A stretch of 64,000 nt of DNA, taken from Methylobacterium brachythecii. GTDB lineage: Bacteria > Pseudomonadota > Alphaproteobacteria > Rhizobiales > Beijerinckiaceae. This document shows, one piece after another, positions 52,373-60,434 of the stretch; the first letter of the stretch is position 1, and every line of letters begins with the position of its first letter. The notes under the pieces were generated by a model. It did no database searches and had not been told where the DNA came from. It saw nothing but the letters and a program-made list of their open reading frames with translations. Location of the stretch: the NCBI RefSeq assembly GCF_014196345.1, contig NZ_JACIDN010000002.1, positions 62,001 to 126,000 of the forward strand. Direction: 5' to 3'. Made by a program: the position numbers and the translations under genes.

Positions 52373-53764
52373 TCAGCGGATGATGTTGATCAGATCGGAC
52401 ATCATCGTCTGGGCGGTCGAGATGACGCGCGTATTCGCAGAATAGGCCTGTTGCGTTACGATCATCTTAGAGAACTCGCCGGCAATGTCGGTATTGGATT
52501 GCTCGACGTTGCCTCCGACGATGGTCGTGCCTTTGAGGCCGGTGATCGGCACACCCGAGTCCTGCGTCTGCTGGTAGTTCCCCAGGGAATCCGGCTTGAG
52601 CCCGTCGTCGTTGGTGAAGTGGACGACGTTGATGGTGGCGAGCGTCAGGGAGGCACCGTTCGAATAGGTGCCGGTGATCTTGCCGTCGTCGGAGACGTCC
52701 ACCGAGTTCAGTGTGCCGGACGAATAACCGTTCTGCTGGAGGGCGTTCGTCGTGGCGCCGCCGGTGCTCGACGCATATTCGGTGAGCCCACCGGCGCCGT
52801 AGTCGAGGGTGACGTTACCGACCGTCGCGCCGTCGACGGTGAGGTTCGGGATGGTGATCGACGTCGTCGACGGTGAGGTGAGCTGACCGCTCGCATTGAA
52901 GCTGAAGGCCTGCCCGACATTGGTCCAGCCGGTATTGTTGCCCGTCGTGGACGTGCCGCTGGCATAGAACAAGTTCCAGGTGTCGGTGGTCGGCGGAGTC
53001 GCCGAAGCGTCGGCATTCGTAACCTTGGCCCAGCGCGTCGTGACCGCAACGGGCGATCCGGCGGCGGTATAGGCCGTCAGCTGCGGTCCCTGGATGCTGT
53101 TGTCGACGAAGCTCTGTGCGTTAGCGGACGACACCGTCGCCGTTCCGGTGCCGCTGGTGATGCGGGGGTCGGATCCGTCGGCGAAGGGTCCGAGCAACTC
53201 GGAGCCGGCGGTCGTCGTCGTCTTGGCGGTGGCCGGCGTCTTCGGCAGGTTCGCCGAATACGTGATCGTGGTCGTCGCCTTGGCCGGCAGCACGGTGTTC
53301 GAGATCTTGATCGGTCCGTTGGAGGTCGACTGCCCCGTCACCGGATCGAGCATGGTGCCCGTGAGGTAGGAGCCGGCCCCGTTCGCGAGGTAGCCGTCCT
53401 TGTCCGGCGCGAAGTCACCGCGGCGCGTGTAGAGGTTGCTGGCCGAGAAGGTTGTGTTGCCGCTCGCATCCGAGGTCTTCTTCTGGACGACGAAGAAGCC
53501 CTGACCGTTCAGCGCCATGTTGGTAGCGACGCCGGTCGAGGACAGATTCCCCTGGATGGTATTGGTGAGCTGCGAATAGGCCGCCACGCTGCCGGCGACC
53601 TCGCGGCGCGCCGTCTGTTCGGCGATCAGGTCGACGAAACTCGTATCGATGCGCTTGTAGCCCGTCGTCTGCGAGTTCGCGATGTTCCCGGAGATGTTGT
53701 CGAGGGCGTAAGACTGAGCCTTCAGTCCCGAGACCGCCGTCTGCATCGCGGTAAAAACGTCCAT
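52373..53764 (-). CDS. flgE: Flagellar hook protein FlgE
   Basis: 463 residues. N-terminus MDVFTAMQTAVSGLKAQSYALDNISGNIANSQTTGYKR and C-terminal NTRVISTAQTMMSDLINIIR are the rod/hook signatures. The central part is Ser/Thr/Gly-rich. Forms the flagellar hook. Start ATG 53764 with AGGAGG upstream. First gene of flgE-flgK-flgL behind the sigma-54 promoter at 53815-53830. Confidence 0.94.
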   Translation of the reverse strand: MDVFTAMQTAVSGLKAQSYALDNISGNIANSQTTGYKRIDTSFVDLIAEQTARREVAGSVAAYSQLTNTIQGNLSSTGVATNMALNGQGFFVVQKKTSDASGNTTFSASNLYTRRGDFAPDKDGYLANGAGSYLTGTMLDPVTGQSTSNGPIKISNTVLPAKATTTITYSANLPKTPATAKTTTTAGSELLGPFADGSDPRITSGTGTATVSSANAQSFVDNSIQGPQLTAYTAAGSPVAVTTRWAKVTNADASATPPTTDTWNLFYASGTSTTGNNTGWTNVGQAFSFNASGQLTSPSTTSITIPNLTVDGATVGNVTLDYGAGGLTEYASSTGGATTNALQQNGYSSGTLNSVDVSDDGKITGTYSNGASLTLATINVVHFTNDDGLKPDSLGNYQQTQDSGVPITGLKGTTIVGGNVEQSNTDIAGEFSKMIVTQQAYSANTRVISTAQTMMSDLINIIR

Positions 53765-53814
53765 GGCCGGTACTCCTCCTGCCGCCTGGGCGGCTCCGCC
53801 CTCGCAACGGCCGG

Positions 53815-53830
53815 CGCAACGCTCATGCCA
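53815..53830 (-). promoter_or_regulatory. Putative sigma-54 promoter of flgE
   Basis: On the minus strand TGGCATGAGCGTTGCG matches the -24/-12 element with GG-N10-GC spacing. It ends about 50 bases upstream of the flgE start. In Caulobacter the hook genes are sigma-54 dependent, which supports the call by analogy. Confidence 0.65.
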
Positions 53831-53903
53831 GGCCTAAGTACTTGATATTGCTTGGCGTGCCCGGCCGGCACGCGGCAGATTTCGGCACCGTGCGCGATAG
53901 TCC

Positions 53904-53918
53904 CGGCAAGTGTTGCCG
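53904..53918. promoter_or_regulatory. Palindrome suited to an enhancer-binding site for flgE
   Basis: CGGCAA-GTG-TTGCCG, perfect 6-base arms, about 75 bases upstream of the sigma-54 element. This is where enhancer-binding activators such as FlbD act. A second dyad, GCGTGCC-N5-GGCACGC (53855-53873), lies between. Identity of the factor is inference. Confidence 0.45.
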
Positions 53919-54003
53919 AGTGCTTTCGTCGTTTACGCGACGTTATCGGCAAGCCCGCTAGGGTGCGGCTCCTGCGCTCGAAATGCGGGATCGGAATGAG
54001 TCT

Positions 54004-54474
54004 ATGCGGCCTGCCAAGCGGACCAGCCTCGTCAACTTGATCTACTTCTCGCGGCTGAACCTCGCGGCCGACGCGCCCTCACGTGCGCGCCAGATCAGCG
54101 AGATCACCAAACATGCGCAGAAGAAGAACGAGTTCTCGGTGATCACGAGCTTCCTGATCGTGGAGGGCAGCTTCGCCGTCCAAATCATCGAGGGCGAGCG
54201 GATGTCCGTAAACGAGACGTTCCAGCGGATCGCGGCCGACACGCGCCATCGCGACGTCAAGATCGTCGAGTGGCGGGAGATCAACAAGCGCGCCTTCGTC
54301 ACGTCCTTCACCACGGGCGTGCGCAGCGGAACCACCGAGATCCATTTCAACAAGGCCGGATTGTTGCCCATGCTCCAGCGCGGAACGCCCAAGAGCAGCA
54401 CGATCCACAATCTCGCCACCACGCTCCAGCAAGACACGATGTCGAAGCAGGGCATCGATCATCTCTTCGTCTGA
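54004..54474 (+). CDS. BLUF blue-light sensor protein
   Basis: 156 residues. The FAD-binding BLUF domain fills the N-terminal 100 residues: Tyr14 (VNLIYFSR), Asn42 (KKNEFSVITSFLI) and Gln60 (FAVQIIEGE) are the photocycle residues expected. A short C-terminal extension follows; no output domain is fused, so it must act through a partner. ATG 54004 is chosen; ATG 53983 adds 7 residues. Divergent from flgE and 31 bases before a receiver protein on the same strand. Confidence 0.85.
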   Translation: MRPAKRTSLVNLIYFSRLNLAADAPSRARQISEITKHAQKKNEFSVITSFLIVEGSFAVQIIEGERMSVNETFQRIAADTRHRDVKIVEWREINKRAFVTSFTTGVRSGTTEIHFNKAGLLPMLQRGTPKSSTIHNLATTLQQDTMSKQGIDHLFV

Positions 54475-54505
54475 TATCGTCATGCCGGACACTGCCGAGA
54501 GCGCA

Positions 54506-54958
54506 ATGAGCGACGTCCCCGCCATCCTGATCGTCGACGATCAGCCGAAGCTACTTCGGCTGGTGATCGAACTGCTGACCCGGCTGGGCTTTCCGGAGGT
54601 CGAGGGCGTGTCGGATGCCTTCGAGGCGCTCGAGCGCATGCGCGCCCGTAAATACGCCCTGGTGATCTGCGACCTGAACCTCGAGCCGATGGACGGGCTG
54701 ACCTTGCTGCGCGAGGTCCGCGCGGACAACGCGCTGATGAACACGCCCTTCATCCTGACCGAGGCGACCTTCGACTTCGAAGATGTGAATGTCGCCCACC
54801 TCGCCGGCGCCGACGCCTTCCTGCTGAAGCCCTTCGACATCGCGCTCTTGAAGACCAAGCTGAAGCAGGTCCTCAACCGTAAGCCGCGCCGTCGTGAGGC
54901 CCCGCTGCCGATGGAATCGACGCTCAGCCAGGAATTCCCGCTGCTCGGCAAGATTTGA
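54506..54958 (+). CDS. Single-domain response regulator
   Basis: 150 residues, start ATG 54506 (MSDVPAILIVDDQ); ATG 54482 would add 8 residues and overlap the BLUF stop region. Receiver motifs: acidic pair VDDQ, phospho-Asp in VICDLNLEPMDG, Thr in FILTEAT and Lys in LLKPF. A basic C-terminal tail (NRKPRRREAP) follows. Could act like CheY or as a relay. Its partner kinase is not here. The link to the BLUF gene is by adjacency. Confidence 0.85.
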   Translation: MSDVPAILIVDDQPKLLRLVIELLTRLGFPEVEGVSDAFEALERMRARKYALVICDLNLEPMDGLTLLREVRADNALMNTPFILTEATFDFEDVNVAHLAGADAFLLKPFDIALLKTKLKQVLNRKPRRREAPLPMESTLSQEFPLLGKI

Positions 54959-55063
54959 GCGACGAACACGGGCTGATCCTCAGCCTGCCGTCGAGGCTGG
55001 AACCGCACGGCTTCGGCAGCGGCCGCCCCGTGGTGGTTGTCACCCCGTCGGAGTGAGCAAACC

Positions 55064-55576
55064 GTGACACGCTTCGTCGCCCTTCTGCGCGCCGTGAACG
55101 TCGGCGGCACGGGCAAGCTCGCCATGGCGGATCTCGCGCGGTTCTGCGAGGAGGCGGGCCTCGAGGAGGTCCGCACTTACATCGCCAGCGGCAACGTCGT
55201 CTTCTCTAGCGACAAGAGCGCGGCGGAGGTCAAACTCGCGCTCGAAGAGCGTCTGCTGAGCCATTTCGGCAAGCGCGTCGGCGTCGTCGTGCGGGACGCG
55301 GCCGAGATGGCCGAGGTGCTCGCGCGAAATCCCTTCCCGGATCATCCGGCCAGCCGCGTCATCGCGATCTTCCTCGACGAGGCGACCCACCCCGATATGC
55401 TGTCTCGCGTTTCCGGGCTGGCCGACGAGGAGATCCGCCTTGGCCGGCGTGAGATCTACGTGCGCTACTTGATCGCCGGCATGGGGCAATCGAAGCTCCG
55501 CATCCCGGCAGCGGCAAATGGCACGGCGCGGAACATGAACACGGTCGCCAAGCTCGCAGCCATGGCCACCGAGTAA
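55064..55576 (+). CDS. DUF1697 protein
   Basis: 170 residues beginning with the family hallmark TRFVALLRAVNVGGTGKLAMADL, followed by YIASGNVVFSS. DUF1697 proteins are common in proteobacteria and have an unknown role. GTG 55064 gives the conserved start, with GGAG about 10 bases upstream; an upstream TTG would extend it. Confidence 0.85.
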   Translation: MTRFVALLRAVNVGGTGKLAMADLARFCEEAGLEEVRTYIASGNVVFSSDKSAAEVKLALEERLLSHFGKRVGVVVRDAAEMAEVLARNPFPDHPASRVIAIFLDEATHPDMLSRVSGLADEEIRLGRREIYVRYLIAGMGQSKLRIPAAANGTARNMNTVAKLAAMATE

Positions 55577-55618
55577 TCTGTCCGTCACGAGCCACTTCGT
55601 CAGATCAAACCACAAACG

Positions 55619-55645
55619 AAAAAGGCGGATCCTTTCGGACCCGCC
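55619..55645 (-). terminator. Terminator of rplM-rpsI
   Basis: Read on the minus strand: GGCGGGTCC, loop GAAA, GGATCCGCC, then TTTTT. The stem is 9 bases with one G-T pair, plus-strand positions 55624-55645. About 24 bases after the rpsI stop. Confidence 0.88.
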
Positions 55646-55668
55646 CTTCGCAACTCGATTTCGAAAGA

Positions 55669-56154
55669 TCAGCGCTTCGAGAACTGGAAGCTACGGCGAG
55701 CCTTCTTGCGGCCGTACTTCTTACGCTCGACGACGCGCGGATCGCGGGTCAGGAAGCCTTCGCGCTTGAGCGGCGAGCGCAGCTCGGGCTCGTAGTAGGT
55801 GAGCGCCTTCGAGAGGCCGTGGCGCACGGCGCCGGCCTGACCGGAGAGACCACCACCCTTCACCGTGACGGTGATGTCGTACTGGTCGACGCGGCTGACG
55901 ATCTCGAGCGGCTGGCGCAGGATCATGCGCAGCACCGGGCGAGCGAAGTAGGACTCGATGGTGCGGCCGTTGACGACCACGGTGCCGTTGCCGGGCTTGA
56001 TCCAGACGCGGGCGACCGCGTCCTTGCGCTTGCCGGTGGCGTAGGCGCGACCCTGCTTGTCGATCTTCTGGACGTGGACCGGAGCCTGCTGCTCGGGGTT
56101 CGTCGTGTCGGTGTTCGACCGGTTGAGGTCGGAGAGGGACTGAAGCGTCGCCAT
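55669..56154 (-). CDS. rpsI: 30S ribosomal protein S9
   Basis: 161 residues. The N-terminal 30 are an alphaproteobacterial extension ([18 protein letters not shown]); the canonical core starts at [14 protein letters not shown] and ends with the basic C-terminal tail [17 protein letters not shown], which reaches the decoding site. ATG 56154, two bases after the rplM stop. Confidence 0.97.
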   Translation of the reverse strand: MATLQSLSDLNRSNTDTTNPEQQAPVHVQKIDKQGRAYATGKRKDAVARVWIKPGNGTVVVNGRTIESYFARPVLRMILRQPLEIVSRVDQYDITVTVKGGGLSGQAGAVRHGLSKALTYYEPELRSPLKREGFLTRDPRVVERKKYGRKKARRSFQFSKR

Positions 56155-56156
56155 GA

Positions 56157-56618
56157 TCAAGCGCTCACGTTCTTGCGGTTGAGGGCGCCGACGTCGAGCG
56201 CCTGCGGCTGCTGGGCTTCGTGGGGATGCTCGGCGCCCTTGTAGACGCGCAGGTTGCCCATGATCTGGCGGAAGAGCGGGCCACGCGGCAGCATGCGCTC
56301 CACGGCCTTCTCGACAACACGCTCGGGGAAGCGACCCTCGAGGATGTACTTGGCCGAGCGCTCCTTGATGCCACCCGGATAGCCGGTGTGGTGGTAGTAG
56401 TTCTTCTGCACGTATTTGCGGCCGGTGAACTTCACCTTCTCCGCGTTGATGACGATGACGTTGTCGCCGCAATCGACGTGAGGGGTATAGGCAGGCTTGT
56501 GCTTGCCGCGCAGACGCATGGCGACGATCGAGGCCAGACGGCCGACGACGAGGCCCTCCGCATCGATCACGAGCCACTTCTTGTCGACGTCGGCGGGCTT
56601 CAGCGAGGTGGTCTTCAT
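56157..56618 (-). CDS. rplM: 50S ribosomal protein L13
   Basis: 153 residues. [24 protein letters not shown] at the N-terminus and [31 protein letters not shown] near the C-terminus are diagnostic. L13 binds 23S rRNA early in assembly and can autoregulate its operon. ATG 56618 gives the normal length; upstream frame sequence is leader. Confidence 0.97.
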   Translation of the reverse strand: MKTTSLKPADVDKKWLVIDAEGLVVGRLASIVAMRLRGKHKPAYTPHVDCGDNVIVINAEKVKFTGRKYVQKNYYHHTGYPGGIKERSAKYILEGRFPERVVEKAVERMLPRGPLFRQIMGNLRVYKGAEHPHEAQQPQALDVGALNRKNVSA

Positions 56619-56650
56619 GGCTGATCCGTACCGGGTTTCGGAATAAAAGG

Positions 56651-56679
56651 CGCCGCCGCGTCGGAGAGACGCAGCGGCG
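56651..56679 (-). promoter_or_regulatory. Leader hairpin of rplM-rpsI
   Basis: On plus, CGCCGCCGCGTC (56651-56662) pairs with GACGCAGCGGCG (56668-56679), one mismatch, loop GGAGA. It lies in the leader between the promoter and rplM. Could be the L13 control site; unproven. Confidence 0.45.
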
Positions 56680-56688
56680 TTCGGGCGG

Positions 56689-56717
56689 TCCATACGGGCC
56701 GAATCGCAGCACGTCAA
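56689..56717 (-). promoter_or_regulatory. Promoter of rplM-rpsI
   Basis: Minus-strand -35 TTGACG (56712-56717) and -10 TATGGA (56689-56694) with a 17-base spacer; the -35 is preceded by C (CTTGACG), as in alphaproteobacterial promoters. Transcription would start near 56682, about 64 bases before the rplM ATG. Confidence 0.7.
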
Positions 56718-56718
56718 G

Positions 56719-57186
56719 TTCGCTCCGACGCTTTTTCAACTAACGCCATAATATCAGTGATTTAGCAATTACGGTATCATAGTACCCCATTGTCATACGC
56801 GTCCTTTGAAAGGTGCGATGTGCGCGCCGATTGGGCAAAACGCCAAGCTCTTGTGCAGTATTGAGAACGCTTCCAGGTCGCGCCAGCGTATCTCCTCAAA
56901 TGAGAGCGGGCCGCACCATGACATTCGCGCCACATTCCGGTCTCGCCAACGCTTGCGGAAGGCCTGGCAGAGAGCGCTTCCCTGTGGCCGCACAACGCGG
57001 AGACCGCGCGAATCCACAACCGTTAACAAACGGTTAGCGGGAATGGTTGAATTTGCGAGACCGGCGAACGGATGGTCCTGGCCCAAAATGGGGCGATGCA
57101 AACGCACTGTGCTTTTTCAGCACTATTGCTAGCTTAGCCATACCGTAAGCTGAGGTGGTTCATTCGGAACTGAGTCGGAGACTACG
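56719..57186. other. Relatively AT-rich intergenic region
   Basis: About 470 bases, noticeably AT-richer than the surroundings at 56735-56800 (for example TTTAGCAATTACGG). No convincing gene; open frames are Arg/Ser-rich and lack ribosome-binding sites. Contains the dyad 57018-57035. GGAG precedes the small lipoprotein ATG at 57187. Confidence 0.45.
57018..57035. promoter_or_regulatory. Inverted repeat with CtrA-like half sites
   Basis: AACCGTT (57018-57024), 4 bases, AACGGTT (57029-57035), a perfect dyad. The same stretch reads TTAA-N7-TTAG (57023-57037), close to the CtrA consensus TTAA-N7-TTAA. Either reading suggests regulation of the downstream gene; weak evidence. Confidence 0.35.
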
Positions 57187-57318
57187 ATGATCACCTCCAC
57201 CACCAAGCGCGTCGTTCTGCTCGCCTTCGCCGCCGTCGTTGCCCTCAACGCTTCCGCTTGCATCGGCAAGGGCAAGGCTCCCCCGCCGGCCCCGGCTCCG
57301 GTCATCTCCAAGTACTGA
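57187..57318 (+). CDS. Tiny lipoprotein-like protein (43 residues)
   Basis: ATG 57187 with GGAG 7 bases upstream. Signal-like N-terminus (KRVVLLAFAAVVALNASAC) ends at a single Cys, followed by GKGKAPPPAPAPVISKY. The Cys could be lipidated as in entericidin-like small lipoproteins, although -3 is Ala rather than the usual Leu. A hairpin follows at 57368-57390. Confidence 0.65.
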   Translation: MITSTTKRVVLLAFAAVVALNASACIGKGKAPPPAPAPVISKY

Positions 57319-57367
57319 TCTCTGAAGACCAGTATTTAATCGACCGGTCTCCGAACCAGACGGCCCA

Positions 57368-57390
57368 GGGGCTCGCCAAGAGCGAGCCCC
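57368..57390 (+). terminator. Hairpin after the tiny lipoprotein gene
   Basis: GGGGCTCGC (57368-57376) and GCGAGCCCC (57382-57390) pair perfectly around loop CAAGA. Only a short T-rich stretch follows (TACTCGTTTC), so termination is probable, not certain. Confidence 0.6.
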
Positions 57391-57454
57391 TACTCGTTTC
57401 CGCCGTCGCTCGGAAGACACGCACAGACACAACGACGCTGCTGGAGCCTGGCCC

Positions 57455-58099
57455 ATGGCCGACATTCGCGATTTGCCTGGACGCGTCCGGACGACGCGGA
57501 CCTGGAGCCGGCTCCCTCTCCTTGCTTTGACCGCAGGTCTCCTCGCCATCGGGCTGGCCGGCCAGCGCGCCGACGCCGCCCGCGGTGGCCCCGAAGCCGC
57601 GCAGACCAGCATTCGCGGCAAGCAGCTCTACGCCATCGAATTCCGCTCGCGCTACGCGCTGAGCTACGGCCACACCTTCATCATGTACGGGCGCCTCAAC
57701 GCGAAGGGCCAGCTCGTCGACCGCGTGGTGGCCGGCCTGCATCCGGCGGGCGACAGCCCGCAGCCCTGGATGATCGGGCACATCGTCCCCGTGAAGTCGG
57801 AGACCGGCCCCAGCGACGGCGATCTCGAAGACAAGTATGTCTCCGCCCGCTACCGGGTCACCGTCGAGGAGCCCGAGTTCCGCCGGATCGTCGCCTACAT
57901 CAAGAACAAGCAGGCCAATTCCGGCACCTGGCACGCAATCTTCAACAATTGCAGCGGCTGGGTCGCGGATGTCGGCCGCTACATGGGCCTGAGCGCGCCG
58001 AACTCCCTGGTGATGCCGGAAGAGTTCATCAACGGCATGAAGAAGATGAACGAAGGCAACGACCGCCGCACGGCCCAGTCGCTCGCCGCCGCCCAGTGA
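57455..58099 (+). CDS. Exported protein of unknown function
   Basis: 214 residues. Hydrophobic export segment at residues ~20-40 (LPLLALTAGLLAIGLAGQ). The mature domain carries YGHTFIMYGR (His) and, about 100 residues on, WHAIFNNCSGWVADVGRYMGL (Asn-Cys). A His plus Asn-Cys arrangement could indicate a papain-like hydrolase or amidase fold such as seen in NlpC-like or DUF4105-like proteins; this is inference. 13 bases before the next gene. Confidence 0.7.
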   Translation: MADIRDLPGRVRTTRTWSRLPLLALTAGLLAIGLAGQRADAARGGPEAAQTSIRGKQLYAIEFRSRYALSYGHTFIMYGRLNAKGQLVDRVVAGLHPAGDSPQPWMIGHIVPVKSETGPSDGDLEDKYVSARYRVTVEEPEFRRIVAYIKNKQANSGTWHAIFNNCSGWVADVGRYMGLSAPNSLVMPEEFINGMKKMNEGNDRRTAQSLAAAQ

Positions 58100-58112
58100 T
58101 GCGGCCGGCCGT

Positions 58113-59333
58113 ATGACGGCCCCGTCGGGACGGGTCGTCCGCAGCAGGCTCGTCGTTCACATCCACGGTTACCAACTGACGGCGCCCGAGCGGTTCCACC
58201 GGCGCTTCGGGCGCGACCTCGCGACCTTTGGCCAGACCTGGTCGGCCAGGACCGAGACCGGCGCGATCGAGGTGCTGCCGCGACAGGGGCGCTGGCCGGC
58301 CGAGGCCGCCGGACCGGACTGGCAGACGCAGACCGACTACCGGATCATCCGGGTCGACGACCTGATCGAGCAGGGGCACCGCCGGCCGCCAATGCGCCGC
58401 GTCGCGCTCGGCATTCGCGGATTGTTCGACTTCCTGCTCGACCCGGCGATCCTCGGCTATTTCCGCTACGGCTGGCGCTACGCCATCTTCACCCTGGCGC
58501 CGCTGGCGATGATGCTGGCCGCCGTGATGGCCGGCATTCTCGTCGGGAGGTGGCTCTCTGCGCCGCTCGGATCGCTGCTCGCGACCCTCGCCGGGATCGC
58601 GGTCTTCGCCGCGGCGATCGCGGTCTTCTCGAAAAAACTTTTCCTGTTCATCCTGCTGGAGGATTGGGCCTTCGCCAGCGTGCTGGCGCGCCGGCTCGAA
58701 CCGGAGCTCGCCGGACGCCTAGACGAGGGCCGCCGCGAGGTGCATGCGGCGGTCGAGGCCGGCACCTACGATGAAGTCCTGCTCATCGGTCACAGCCTCG
58801 GCGCCGTCATGATCCTGCATCTCGCCGAGATGCTGCTCGCCGGCCTGCCGCCAGCCGCCGGATCTAGCCGTACGCGGATCGCGCTCCTGACCATCGGCTC
58901 GTCCGTTCTCAAGATCGGCCTGCACAGCGCCGCCGAACCGTTGCGCCGGGCGACCGCTGCGGTGACCGCGTCGTCGCGGCTGATCTGGGCCGATTACTGG
59001 TCCCAGCACGACGTGATGAACTTCCCCTATGTCGACCCGGCGGTGGCCATGGGCCTCACGCCGGTGCACCCCACGATCAGCCGCAAGGCTACGTTCCGGC
59101 ACATGATCTCGCCGGAGGCCCTGCGCGCCCTGCGCTTCGATTTCTTCCGCAAGCACAACCTGTTCTTCCACGCGGCAACGCGCCGGAGCGAGTACGACTA
59201 CTTCCTGTTCGTCTGCGGGCCATTCTTCTGCGAAGACCTCGCGCGCTCGCCGGACGGGGCCATTGCCTGGCTCGACGCGAGCGGCGCGCTCACGGACAGC
59301 GCGCCGGGCGCGAGATCGCCGCGCGGCGCCTGA
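58113..59333 (+). CDS. Membrane-anchored alpha/beta-hydrolase-like protein
   Basis: 406 residues. Two to three hydrophobic segments at about residues 110-180, then a soluble part with the nucleophile elbow GHSLG (226-230; Ser228) in LLIGHSLGAVMIL. Family unknown beyond the lipase-like elbow; the catalytic acid and His are not certain. The gene is 14 bases downstream of an exported-protein gene and 35 bases upstream of a methyltransferase, all on the same strand, suggesting a membrane-lipid-related operon. Confidence 0.75.
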   Translation: MTAPSGRVVRSRLVVHIHGYQLTAPERFHRRFGRDLATFGQTWSARTETGAIEVLPRQGRWPAEAAGPDWQTQTDYRIIRVDDLIEQGHRRPPMRRVALGIRGLFDFLLDPAILGYFRYGWRYAIFTLAPLAMMLAAVMAGILVGRWLSAPLGSLLATLAGIAVFAAAIAVFSKKLFLFILLEDWAFASVLARRLEPELAGRLDEGRREVHAAVEAGTYDEVLLIGHSLGAVMILHLAEMLLAGLPPAAGSSRTRIALLTIGSSVLKIGLHSAAEPLRRATAAVTASSRLIWADYWSQHDVMNFPYVDPAVAMGLTPVHPTISRKATFRHMISPEALRALRFDFFRKHNLFFHAATRRSEYDYFLFVCGPFFCEDLARSPDGAIAWLDASGALTDSAPGARSPRGA

Positions 59334-59368
59334 TTGCGCCCCGGCCTGATCGCCCCTATCGCCGCCCG

Positions 59369-59971
59369 ATGACGACGCCGCTTCTCTGCAAGATCGCCTT
59401 CCTCGCCCTGGTTGTGGGCTGGTACGCGATCCGCATCCCGCACAAGCGGCGGGCTCGGCGCACGCCCGTGGCGAGCTCGCACTGGGACCTGCGCGAGAAC
59501 ATCCTGCTGTCGATCTCGGCGACCGGCATCGGCCTGATTCCCACGATCTACTGCCTGTTCGGGTTCGCGCGGATCGGAGAGCGCGCCACCAATCCTGGCC
59601 TGGTCGCGCTCGGCATCCTCGTCGCCGCCCTCTCCCTGTGGATGTTCGACAAGAGCCACCGCGGCCTCGGGCGCGAATGGTCCTTCAGCCTCGAACTGCG
59701 CGACGGACATCGGCTCAAGACCGACGGCGTCTACGCCTGGGTCCGCCATCCGATGTACAGCGCCTTCTGGCTCTGGGCGCTGGCCCAGGCGATCCTGCTG
59801 CCGAACTGGATCGCCGGCCTCTCCGGCCTCGTCGGGTTCGGGTGCCTCTATTTTTTCCGCGTCCCGCGGGAGGAGCAGATGATGCAGGAGCGTTTCGGCG
59901 ACGAATGGCTGGCCTATGCCGCCGTGACGCCGCGCGTGGTACCGTGGAAGGCGCTGACGGCGAAGCGCTGA
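59369..59971 (+). CDS. Isoprenylcysteine carboxyl-methyltransferase-like membrane protein
   Basis: 200 residues with about five membrane helices. The C-terminal GVYAWVRHPMYSAFWL and REEQMMQERFGDEWLAY motifs are those of ICMT/phospholipid methyltransferase proteins, which bind SAM at the membrane face. Bacterial members methylate lipids or unknown acceptors. Converges with the thioesterase gene. Confidence 0.85.
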   Translation: MTTPLLCKIAFLALVVGWYAIRIPHKRRARRTPVASSHWDLRENILLSISATGIGLIPTIYCLFGFARIGERATNPGLVALGILVAALSLWMFDKSHRGLGREWSFSLELRDGHRLKTDGVYAWVRHPMYSAFWLWALAQAILLPNWIAGLSGLVGFGCLYFFRVPREEQMMQERFGDEWLAYAAVTPRVVPWKALTAKR

Positions 59972-60394
59972 TCAGCGCGGCGGGATCGAGTAGGTCCCCG
60001 TCGCATGGCAGACGAGGTCGTCGCTGCCTCTCGTCGTGATCCGCACGTCACCCACCGCGAGCCGCCGTCCGAGCTTCATCAGGCTGCATTCGGCGATCAG
60101 CCCTTCCATGCCGGGCTTGCGCAGGAAGTTGAAGTTCAGAGACGTCGTCACCGCGAGCGCAACCGGGCCGAGATTGGCGAGGATCGCTGCATAGAGCGCG
60201 TAATCGGCCAGCGCCATCATGGCCGGCCCCGAAATGGTGCCACCCGGCCGCAGGAATCGCTCGTGATGGTCGAGCCGCATCCGTGCGGTGAGCGGGCCGA
60301 CCGCCTCCAGATGATAGGACCGGCCGCCGTCGTTCATCTGCGGGAACTCGCGATCGAGGAAGTCGCGGGTCTCGTCCATGCTCATCACGCTCAT
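59972..60394 (-). CDS. PaaI-type hot-dog thioesterase
   Basis: About 140 residues, beginning MSVMSMDETRDFLDREFPQ. The hot-dog motif HERFLRPGGTISGPAMMALADYALYAAI matches the PaaI thioesterase group. Likely hydrolyses acyl-CoA. Starts at 60394 (or ATG 60385/60379), leaving 40 bases before the divergent CoA-binding gene. Confidence 0.82.
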   Translation of the reverse strand: MSVMSMDETRDFLDREFPQMNDGGRSYHLEAVGPLTARMRLDHHERFLRPGGTISGPAMMALADYALYAAILANLGPVALAVTTSLNFNFLRKPGMEGLIAECSLMKLGRRLAVGDVRITTRGSDDLVCHATGTYSIPPR

Positions 60395-60434
60395 GGCGTC
60401 TTGCAGCACGGCATGCGCTGACCCACAAGACGGC

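Noticed and set aside
56806..57132. Open frames in the AT-rich gap, both strands
   Set aside because: Ser/Arg-rich, no family likeness, no ribosome-binding site.
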